Of a DNA stretch of 64,000 bases, positions 38,723 to 50,700 are shown piece after piece (the stretch's first letter is position 1; each line of letters starts with the position of its first letter). This stretch comes from Nipponacmea schrenckii (lineage: Eukaryota > Mollusca > Gastropoda > Lottiidae). The stretch spans positions 18,693,398 to 18,757,397 of the forward strand of contig JAUJPP010000003.1 in the NCBI GenBank assembly GCA_030562195.1. The letters run 5' to 3'. The notes under the pieces are model-generated. The model saw only the letters and a list, made by a program, of their open reading frames with translations. It did no database searches and was not told the DNA's origin. Both the position numbers and the translations under genes were made by a program.

Positions 38723-41700
38723 TTAGCTGTCATCTTCATTAACAATATCCATATCATCTGGTTGTAAAGGTTTTTTGTACATAGGGTTAGGAATATCTTT
38801 ACGTAACTCAAATATCTGAAAAATAATAAGAGACTCCTAACATCCAACACCATAAAATAATGTAACATCTTAATAGGATCTTTTATTACAGTGCAGCTGC
38901 TAAACATCTTCAGAATATTGACACAGAATTCAAATGTCAATCTCTTTTCTGCAACAGACTATTTGTATAAGAACAGGATTAAGTTGTAGATCTAATTATT
39001 TGAAGGTTATGAGACGTGGCACCGGCTAGATAAGAAAGGCAATGAGTAAATATTAAAGTGACTATACCTGTATATAACTCTCAGATAATGTAATCATCTG
39101 AGGTAAAATGTCAGCTACATGTAAATCTTGCATTTCATACCATTTACCAGTTCCCTATAATATAACCATATAATATATTTTCATTTTTTTCTGATTGTGA
39201 TGTACAAAAATGTACAGAAATTGTTCAGATGTATTAATCATCAGGGGAAATAACCCATAAACTGATTCAGTCTTATTTGCATGGTTAAATCTACACCACA
39301 TTATAAACTAACTTAAAAATATAAAATAAACTGACCTTATGTAAAATATGACATCTATAGGTACCTTTCCCTGGTCCTGGCTCCCCATCATGTATTACAT
39401 TGGCCATTAAATCATACACAGTATTCTTATGTTGGGCTCTAACCTCAGGTGACAGAAGGTCACCAAAATCTATATTCCTGAAGAGATAGAAAGAGAGATG
39501 ATCACCTACTCAAACTTTTACGCTCTCATTCAAAGATATGCTTCTGGGATTTGATCAACTATTACTTATAGTATTAACAATTACATTGCTGAAATAATGC
39601 ACTAATTGTTCGATTATTTCCCTTTTCTAAACATAAAAATATTCCATCAATAAATCTATTCTGTGCTTAGAGTTAAGATTAGAAATGTTCTAGCTTGGTA
39701 TCAGAATGAAAGAACTACAATATCTCTTAATGGTATCCCTTTTTGTTTCTCCTTAAATTTAACAATTGAAACTCACTTGATAGGAAAGTTGACAATGGTT
39801 GGATTCTTTTCAAAAACAAAATAATTCTTGGTAAATCTCTGAAATACAATAATCTGTTAAATAAATCAAGAGTATTTATTTGTTATTTGTTACAGTTATA
39901 ATCTGTGAATATCAACATAAAACTGAAATTTGAAGGTTTGAATATTTTGATTTAAAAACAGGACTATAAAAGATAAATAAAGGTAAATACTTCTTCATTT
40001 AATGAACATATATCAAATTTATATTTTCTCTAAACTAACTGACCTTAAAATATATAATAATAAATGGTGGGAGTCGAGTTAACTCAAATCTTTTCATTGT
40101 ACTGTCTTTATGTGTTTTATATTCCTTCTCTTGTTGTCCGTTAAATTTAGCTAGAACTGTAGCGAAGGGAACCTGTGGTATAATATTCTCACGTAGCTCA
40201 TCAGGATATAGAGGGGGTGATGGGATATCACAGGTTAAATATAACCATGGTATTTCATCTACTGTCTCTGGAAAGGAAAAAAAGACATTCTAATTAATGA
40301 TTGGTCCATAGTTTATTGGCCTCATGTTAGGGTCACTTTGTCATTATACTGAGATACTGTTTGTACAAAACCATTTTAGGTTGGAATTATCTTTGCACCA
40401 AATACAATAGTTAGAGGCAGTAATAGACAGTCATGTACATGTACAGACTATAGATATACTTACTGTTACATGAAATGATAACAAAAGTTTAGGATTCCCA
40501 TATCATACCACAGAATGGAAGAATATCAGACTGACTTTGTTGATGTCTAAAATGAAATCTATTTCTATGAAATATGATCTATTGTGATTTAATCTTACCC
40601 TGATATTCTGGTGTAAGGAGCAAGGCAGCTTTTTCTTCTTCTTTTAAATCAATTGCAGGAACTTTTCTAGAATAAACTTTCATCTTTCCTCGAAATGTTT
40701 TATTGATTATAGAACTGTTCAGTTTTTTAGTTCCATTCATAGCAGTATGTAGAGAATTTAAAAACCATGACAACATATCAATAGGGTCACCTGAAGAGGA
40801 GAAATATTGTGAAAAAAATATAAAAATACAGTTTGAATAATATCAAGATTAATACCATTGTATACATTACTTTTTACTTGCTACATAAGCTGAGAAAATC
40901 TAAGGAAAAGAAAAATTTTAACATTCCACAAACATACCTTGATGTGTAATTTGAAATTTTTTTCTACTACATAAAACAACAGCTTGTAACATTTCATGTG
41001 GGCTGACATGAGCTTTGAAATTCCTGGGATTCCATAACTTTCTGATTAGTTCTCCAAATCTCTGGACCAACAGAACCATTTGATCTCCTGGCGGGCGTTT
41101 AATCTTCTTGTAGTTCTCTTCTTGTAGAAAGAAGTTGCGTAATGGTGAAACATGAGATAAAGACTGTAAAGGAAGCACAAGTTATAAATATCAATGAAGT
41201 TCAGAAAGTTGAAGACTCAAATAATAATCTAAAAATGGCTGTGTTGGATCTTGAAACCTTAGCAGGTATTTTTCAATGTGTCAAATTTGCCAAGTGGTAA
41301 TTGGAGATGATAAATAAAGTTATTCTCACCTGTAGTATGACATTACAGTAATCATTAGCCTTGATATTATTCAAACCAACAATACCTGGATAAAAAATTA
41401 ACATTTCAAAATTTGTGGTTTTCATTTTTATTGACTTTCAATTTTCTGATGAATACAAACACAGTCAATAATTATCTATGGTGTTTTTGTACATGAAAAT
41501 CTCTCTTGGTTATCAAACTTTAAATCATTTCCTGAATACCTATACCTTCATTAAGTTCAATAATACAGCAAAGTATTTGCTCTATTCTGCATTTAAATAG
41601 TCAAAGGGTGGTACACTGTTAATATTTAAAATATAAAAATTAAGCGTTCAATAGAAAGATCTGTAAACTATAATTGGAATCAATCTTCAACTGAATAACG

Positions 41701-44700
41701 ATCCTTAGTAAAAAAATATAAAACTTTACTGGATAAAAATGTCTTGACCCATAACTTTGAGATATAAATTATCAATTACCAGGTAGATAGGTAGTGTTGT
41801 CGTAAGCTCGAGACATTTTAGCTATTACATCTAATCTTTTAATATCTTTAGTACTAAATGTAGGATTCAAAACATACTAAAATAGAACAACAACAAGATT
41901 ATATTTTACTACATTATATCAATTTAGAAACAAGAAGTATTTGAGAAAGAGACAGACATCATTACCTGTTGTAATAACCATTTAACTCAAGGTAATAAGG
42001 TTTAAAATACATTGAAAATCAAATTCAAACTTACTATAATATCTTCTAATGAAGAATCAATAATTTGGTAATTGTCAGGAATACAGTAAAATTTATGTGT
42101 AGATAAATTCAAGAAGACATGATGTCCCTCAAATACACTGTGGGTATAGGCATGTGTATTATTACCTCGACCTGCCAAAAAAATGAAAATATATTATATA
42201 TGAAACCATTTGCAGAGATTTTTGCTACAATTACAGTTGTTTACTTTGCAGACAAAAATATGCAATATCACACAGATTCTAATCTCATATTCTAACAATT
42301 ATTCATATAATTAACTTATAAACATACAAATTCACTCAGTCTTTTTCAAGCAGTAAGTAGTTCAAATACATGTACACTATACTATGTTGAAACTAACACT
42401 TCTTTCACAAGTCTTAGAAGAGACAGTGCACCTACCTTGGAAATATTTACCACAAACTAAACAAGCATAAACATTAATATGTGATAGAGAAACAGAACAC
42501 AGCTTTTCAAAATCAAAATCTAAAACAGATCTAAAATAGAAAATCAAATCAAAAACCTATCATATAATGGGATCATACAAAATGACAGATAACAGGACTA
42601 TTATACTAACTTCTGCAGTAACTGACTTTATCACTCTTTTCATTTGTAAACATAATGGATGAAGGTAACTTGTTACAGCGAAATTGAATTAATAAGCTTA
42701 CAGAGACAATCCTAACATACCTGTTAATAGTATCAAGATAAGGACACGAACGACTTCTATCCACTTTAGGCTGAACAGGTACTAAAATAAAAATAGCATT
42801 GATAATTCAGTAAGCTTATTTACTGAAATTGTCTCAAATTTAGTTGTCTTAAATCAGTATGATCAATACAGCTTATAAATATAATTCTGCTATACTAAGA
42901 AAGACTGGCTATTGCCTGGACTTCATTGATTAATACATTAGATAAATGCTTTATAGGAACATGTTAGGGCTGTCGGAAATAATCGATATATCGATATATT
43001 GCGATACGAGACACCTGGAAACAATATATCGATATTGATCTGAGCGTATCGATTATTTTCACAACAATCGAAAACTTTTCTAAACATTTTAGAAAGTGTA
43101 CCTGCAACATCCATTCCCTCAGAACGTGTCTTCAGCGTGCCTCCTTTCTGCTCAAAGATCTTGTCTTTAGCAATCTAATGTTGACAATTTAATTTTTTTG
43201 AAGAAGATCATTTGATAACTCCAAATTTACAAAGTCAATATGAGTTTAGTGGTTGGCTAGTTTTTTCTTTGTGCTTATCATTTGTTATGTGCCAAATATT
43301 TATTGCAGTGCGTTCTTTGAACGCACTGCTTTGTTTTCGAAATGACTATTTTTTTTTTTGTCTCTTTCTGGTCACGCTCCCCAGCCATAACTGCAAATGT
43401 CTTACACAATCTGGAGTGATATTGTAACGTAATCTAGTGCTCGTTGTTGTTTAAATGTAAAATGACGTATTTTTGTTCTACCGGAAATGACGTAGAACAT
43501 CACAAATTTTATTTTTGTTTACTAACTCACGGCTCGTTTTTTTATCCAATCTGGTTCGGATTTTTTTTATTTACTACTTATAACTTAGATTTACATAATA
43601 GCAGTTTAAAAAAATTTTGAAATTTTAACTTTTGCAATTTTGATTAGATCGAAATCAAAATTTGCAGTTAGATAAACATTTTTCTTGTAAGAAAAATCTG
43701 TTTTCAAAATGTCGACATCACTTCCGGTTTCGGCTCATACGTCGCTAAACTTCGAATTTTTACTTCCGGAATTCTAAAGATATTTGAATTTTTTTTTTTG
43801 CAATTAGTTACTATTAACCCATAATGATTTTATAATTAACAAAAATTGAACTGGAAGTAACAGATCAGTCGCCATCATTAAACCACTTACTTTTGTAAAG
43901 TGAAAAATTGGGCCTGGGGGGGTTAATCGGACAATTGTAATTTTGATGTCTATGTAATCTTCAATCGATTGCTATCAATTCTTAGGAAGCCAATTTTGAA
44001 TTTCGATTTAGCTTACCTTTCATTTCCGGTTCTTTTTTTTCACTCAGTGCCTAATTTTCCAACGTTCATATATCGTGACCTTGACCTTTGGTGACCATGT
44101 GACCTGCACAAAAGTTGTTGCCCTTGTCGAGATCTATCCATTGATGTCTTCATTTGTGTTGTGCAATGTCAACTTCCGGTTTTACAGAAATTTAAAAATT
44201 GCACTTTTTAACTTCGAAGAGCTATGTCACGTGACCTAATTTACATATGTCAAAATTTCTTTTATTTCCTTATTACGCGTAATTTGTTCTTTCCAATGGT
44301 GTATAACACTTTATATTTTGATCAAAATTGCGCTTTTTAATATTTGAAAATTTTGTTCTTAGTTCTATATTAATTGTGCGTGATTTATGAAAAAGGACGT
44401 GTTTTTTTTAAATTTACGTCTAATTTTTTCACAAAAATTGGTAGATGAGTAGACAAAAAATTATCATTAAAGATTCCGATAAAACATTTTCCGAAATTAG
44501 CCGGAAACGTCCGAAAATGACCAAAAAAATGTAGAAGATAGCTTGCCAGGCAAGGTAATATACGCCCACTGGCAGCATTTATTTCAAATAAAAACTTTTC
44601 AGTAAGGTTACAATAAGTGGAATGAATTATTCAACCTACCAACCTATTTTTTTCTAGGGTCTCTAGTTTCATTAAAGATAGCTTGCCAGGCAAGGTAATA

Positions 44701-47700
44701 TACGCCCACTGGCAGCATTTATTTCAAATAAAAACTTTTCAGTAAGGTTACAATAAGTGGAATGAAATATTCAACCTTCCAACCTATTTTTTTCTAGGGT
44801 CTCTAGTTTCATTAAAAACCGTCAAGAATTGTACCTAATAACAACTCATTAAATATTTTTCGGTATTTTTATGATTTGCTATAGGGTTCACCCTTAATAA
44901 TATTTTGATATTTTTAATTCTTAATAAGGCTCATCCTTGGTTTATATTAAACAATTTCAGCGAGTTTTGTCAAAAAGGAATTTTTAGAGTGTTCACAAGC
45001 CAAAAGTTGGGGTTTTTCCTTGTGAGAAAACAAATACTAAAGCCAAGTTTCATCAAAATCCATTCAAAAATTTTTCTTTCTAGAGTGTTTACGAGTTAAC
45101 GCGTTTTCAAAAAAAAGGTCAATAACTTGTACTAAATATTTTTCGATTTTCAATAGGGTTCTTCCTTGGGAGACAACAAATAACACAGCCAAGTTACATC
45201 AAAATCCATTAAAAAATTTTCTTTCTAGAGTGTTTACAAGCTAAAATTGAGCTGTTTTTTAAGAACAAGGGTATAACTGACACTAAATATTTCTATTTAT
45301 TTGATTTATAATAGGGTTCATCCTTGGGTAAAAACAAATACTCAAGCCAAAGTTAATCAAAATCCATTAAGAATAGTTTTTCTAGAGTGTTTACAAGCTA
45401 AAATTGAATGCGTTTTCAACAAGGGCAGTAACTCATACTAAAATTTTTTTCGATTCTGCTGATTTTCAATAGGGTTCATCCTTGAGTTATAATACACTCT
45501 CACACCAAGTTTCATCGAAATCCATCAAGAATTGTGCAATGTAGAGTGTTTACGAGACAAAAATCAAACGCGTTTTAAAGAACAAGGGCAATAATTCATA
45601 TTAGATATATTTTGATATTTTTAATTTTCAATTAGGCTCATCCCTTGCGATATCCAACAATTTCAGTGAGTTTTGTCAACATTGGTCATGAATTGTACCT
45701 TCTAGAGTGTTTATTAGCCAAAAAGTTAAATCCGTTTTCAAACACAAGGGCAATAACTGACACTAAATATATTTCGATTTATTTGATTTTCAATAAGGTT
45801 CATCCTTGGGTAAAAAAAAATACTCAAGCCAAGTTTTATCAAAATCCATTAAGAATTGTTCTTTCTAGAGTGCTTACAAGCTAAAATTGAACGCGTTTTC
45901 AAACACAAGGGCAATAACTGATACTAAATATTTTTCGATTTAACTGAATTTCAATAGGCTTCATCCTTAGGTGATTACAAATACTCATGCCAAGTTATGT
46001 CAAAATCGCTCAAGAATTGTGACTTGTAGAGTGTTTACAAGGCAAAAATCCAACACATTTTATAGAACAAGGGCAATAATTCCTATTAAATATATTTCGA
46101 TATGTGCTATTTTCAAAAGGATTCATTCTTGGGTGATATTAAACAATTTCAGCAAGTTTCGTCAAAATCGGTCAATAACTGTGCTTTGTAGAGTGTTTAC
46201 AAGCTAAATATTGAACGCGTTTTCAAAAACAAGGGCAATAACTGATATTAATTTTTTTTCGATTTTACTGGTTTTCAATAGGCTTCATCCTTGGGTGATA
46301 ACAAATACTCAGGCCAAGTTTCATTTAAATCCACTAAAAATTGTTCTCTCAAGAGTGTTTACAAGCTAAAATTGAACGCGTTTTCAAGAACAAGGGCAAT
46401 AACTCATACTAAATGTTTTTCGATTTCGCTGATTTTCGATAGGGTTTATCCTTGAGTTATAACATACTTTCACACCAAGTTTCATCAAAATCGGTCAAGA
46501 ATTTCACTTTGTAGAGTGTTTACGAGCCATTCAAGAACAAGGGCACAAACTCATACTAATTTTTTTCCGATTTCGCTGATTTTCAATAGGGTTCATCCTT
46601 GCGTGATCATAAGCACTCATATTAAGTTTCATCTAAATCCGTCAAGAATTACACCGTGTAGAGTGTTTACGAGCAATTGTGGACGGACGGACGGACGGAC
46701 GGATGTGGGTGACGACAATATACGCCCCCCATTTCATGTGGGCGTATAAAAATCACAGAAATCCGAATTTTCGGATTAAATTTTTGCACGAACTTGCAAT
46801 TCTATTATTCTACAGAATTAGTACCATCAATATCTTCATTTTGTATGTATGCCATATATGCAAATTCCTAACCGTTTGATCGCCATCTTGAAATATGCAA
46901 ATTATTGGAAAAATACTACTCGTCCGCCATTTTTAATCCTATTTTTTTTAAAAATATAATTTGGATAATTATCTAGGTCCTCTAGTGGCATATTTTTCAA
47001 TTTCAAATTTGTCTTTGGACCAGGTCCTGCCAAAGTTTTTCAAAACTGACTTCCGTTTGAAAGTTCATAACTTTTGAACTCTACCATATGCATCCTTTTG
47101 ATCTCAAAACAACATCACCAGAGAGGCACTGGACTGGAATCCCCAAGGGCATAGAAGACAAGGACGACCTTTACATAGCTTGAAAAGAATAAGACTGAAA
47201 GAGCTAGGAAGGATTGGCAAGACCTGGAATGAAGCAAAAAGAACAGCTAATAACAGAGTGAGATGGAGAACGTCTGTAGCAGCCCTATTCTCCGCAAGGA
47301 ACGAAGAGGACTAACTTACTAATATGCATCCTTTATTTTTCTGCACAATCATCTTCATTGGCTAAAGGTTCATATGATACCTTGATTTCTAATTTTAGTA
47401 AAGAACATTTGGATTAATAGGGATCCAAAAATTGGTAATTTGCATATTTCTCGTATCTTCAGATGGTTATATCTCATGAACAAGACTCCTGGCAACATTC
47501 TAATTGACATTATTGTGATGTGATTTTCATAAGCTTTCTAACAATATCTTTATTTTAGCTATAGACCGAAAACTGTTAAAAATACGCCTAGTAGAAAATA
47601 AGCGATTTTAACATTCATATTTTTTTATATTTAGTTCTATTTAACTTAAAAACAAAATTCGAACAGATTTATAATGTGCAAATTCCCAGCTTTCAAGCAA

Positions 47701-50700
47701 TATATAAATCAATATGTATAAATAAAAATTGCGAAAGCGAAAAGTTTAAGAATAAAATTACACTCTAATTAAACAGATATAAATGCAACAGGTCATAAAG
47801 TCTGATTGTGTTAATTTCTTATCTTTTGGTCAAGACACAAATTTTGACATTTCCAGTTAAAGTATCCCAACCAATCAAAACAAGTTATTAGACTTTGTGG
47901 GCGTGGTTAAGCCCAGATATTTTACATCACTGTGTGTATTTTTCTTTCAATCGAAATAGGGTCTCGGAGGATCAGTCAATATGTGTTATTTTGATGGACA
48001 TGTATATAGAATCTATAACCGATTGCCGAAATTTATATGGAAACTGATTTTTGAATTTTTAATTTGATTTTAATTTAATTACGATTAAAAATTATAAAAA
48101 CTTCGAAGGTGTATATTGTGACGTTGACCTTTGGCGATCTTTATACCTGTACATATGTGATACGTTCTATCCAATGACATATAAGCTTTATAGCAAAATG
48201 TAAACTTTCGGTTTATCGGCATTTAAAAATTGCGAATTTTTCCTATAAAACGGTCAATTCACAAATTTTGACATTTCCAGTTGAAGTTTCCAAAACAAGT
48301 CAATGGACTTTGTGGGCGTGGTTAAGCCCAGATATTTTTACATCACAAACCTTAATGATTAGTCTATTAACAAGCTCAAATGTCACGTGTTAAATCATGA
48401 ATAAATCATCTCTCCCAATAATCGCAAAATCAATCTACATTCTATCCTTAAATGACAGCCAGGAGACAAACAAATTCTAAATAGCTCGAAAGCTGCAGAA
48501 CTGTTACAAACAGGTCTAGTTATTCTTTCCAATGGTGTATAACACTTGATATTTGATCAAAATTGCACGTTTTAAATTTGCAAATTTTGTAATTTCTTCT
48601 ATACTAACTGTGTGTATTTTTCTTTAAATCGAAATAGGGTCTCGGAAGATAATTCAATCATAATTTTGATGTACATGTATATAGAATCTATTGCCGAAAT
48701 ATATATGGAAACTGATTTTTGAATTGTTATTTTGAATTTGATTTTTTTACGATTAAAAATTAATCCAGTTAAATGATTCAAAGATATTATATATCTTAAA
48801 TAAAAGGAATGTTTGTTCATTTCTCGTTGTTGGCGATGTATGATATGGAATATTTGGAAGGAAATGACAACCTTTAGAATTTTAAATGATATTCTCTTAA
48901 GCAAAAATAATGTACAGTTGAGAGGACTAGTGGTATAAGGGACGGAACTCTATAAAATACTCTCTTAAAGATGTAAAGCCGCGCTGTTAATTTGATGTCT
49001 CTATGTTAAACCATGGCAACTTGCCACAAATTGCAGGATCTAATGTTCCTACTACACCTAAATTAAGATTGATAAATAAACAAATTAAAAGTATCAACGA
49101 TCAGATCAATTTGTAATATCAAATAAGGAATTATGTCCCTTAGACCACAAATTTGTTTTTTCGACGTTTTGTTTTACACACTAATTAAACAGATATAAAT
49201 GTTACAAGAAGTGTTAAGAAGATAATGTAACAGGGCAAAAAGTCAAATTGTGTTAATTTCTTATCGTTTGGTCAAGACAAATTTTGACATTTCCAGTTTA
49301 AGTATCGCAACCAATCAAAACAAGTCATTATACTGAGTAGGCGTGGTTACGTTCTATTTTAAATGACAGCCAGGAGATATAACAAATTCTAAATATTTCG
49401 GAAGCTGCACAATTGTTACAAACAGGTCTAGTTATTTTTATGGAATTGGATATTATAAATGCAACGTTTCACCCATGCAATAGAAGGGACGCGCACTGCC
49501 TTGGTACCATCTAACGGTTCTAGTTTTATTTATGATCAAGCTGTCTTGAAGTCTTCATTATCCCATTATTATGTGCAGAAGAGTAGGATGTAAATCTGCA
49601 TTTGTTTCATTTCATTTATTTATGATCAAGCTGTCTTGAAGTCTTCATTATCCCATTATTATGTGCAGAAGAGTAGGATGTAAATCTGCATTTGTTTCAT
49701 TTCATTTATTTATGATCAACAAAGAAAGTGGAATAATAATTATTTGATATTGATTTAATGTTTACAAATTAAAGATAATCATTACTCACACTATTTCATT
49801 GTCACTCTTATTAAGTTTTAATGGGATAGTAATATAGCATGCATAACAGATCCGAATTTGCTAAATACAATCAACTGAAAGACATTTCGCAATATATCGC
49901 AATGCGTATTGCAATACAGAGAGATGTATCGCAATATATCGCAATACGATTTCTGGCCGCAATACACAGCCCTAGAACATGCCCAGGTCTTTAAATCGCA
50001 TTGCAATCATGCCTGAAAATGGCCTGCCCAAAAAAGAATACTATACTCCTTAATTAGCGCTCCAAAATTAAGAAAGAAATTAACAGTTATTGTACTGAAT
50101 ATTCGAATCATATTTGTATCCCTTCATGTGAATTCATTGGAGCATGCATTAGTTGACCTTTCTTTAACATACAGACACTTTAACATGTCAGCCTCTAAAT
50201 GTGGGCCAAGAGTTTCAGATGGGAATTCAAAATATTGTTGTCTCTGTCTAGTTGCCAGGGCTGTCTCTAGTAACAGTGCTAGCAGAGAATCCATCATCAG
50301 AGGCCCCTGGCGTACTTTTTGGGGACGCTCAAATTCATGCAATTTAAAGCCTTGTGATAAATTCCTATATAACTGAAATAAGATAACTTACCTACAATAG
50401 TTGATTTATGTTCATTCTTGATATCTTCAGACTTAATTTGCTCTTTTTTACGATTCTCTGTTTCAGATTTTAAAGTAGCTTCTTCTTTGACATTAACATC
50501 AGAATCTAATAAGGGTTTCTTTGATTCAGATCCTTGTAACTCTTTCTTATCTAGAACGAATTAAAAATAACAGATTCAATTCTTCACAGCCTTTTAATTT
50601 ACAAAATTGATTGTGGGATAGAGTATTTGCCCTGGAAATTTTTGTTATTATAAGGGGAAGTAACTCTCACATGGGGTTTTCCCTAGTCATTTACCATTGT

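Larger units (their letters stand above)
42965..49974. mobile_element. hAT-bounded ~7-kb insertion in USP39 intron 2
   Basis: The left end tagggctgtcgg and the right end cacagcccta are inverted. The flanks gaacatgt (42957-42964) and gaacatgc (49975-49982) form an 8-bp target duplication with one mismatch. Both ends continue into cgatatatcg / cgcaatatatcgcaatacg words. A remnant of the hAT transposase C-terminus lies just inside the left end. The remainder is occupied by later insertions (Pearl-like copy B, LINE tail) and repeated modules. Most of the transposase is missing, so the element is dead. Confidence 0.65.

Noticed and set aside
44905..46879. Series of 64-79 codon plus-strand frames ending SRVFTS
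   Set aside because: They are translations of successive ~160-bp units of element B, not genes.
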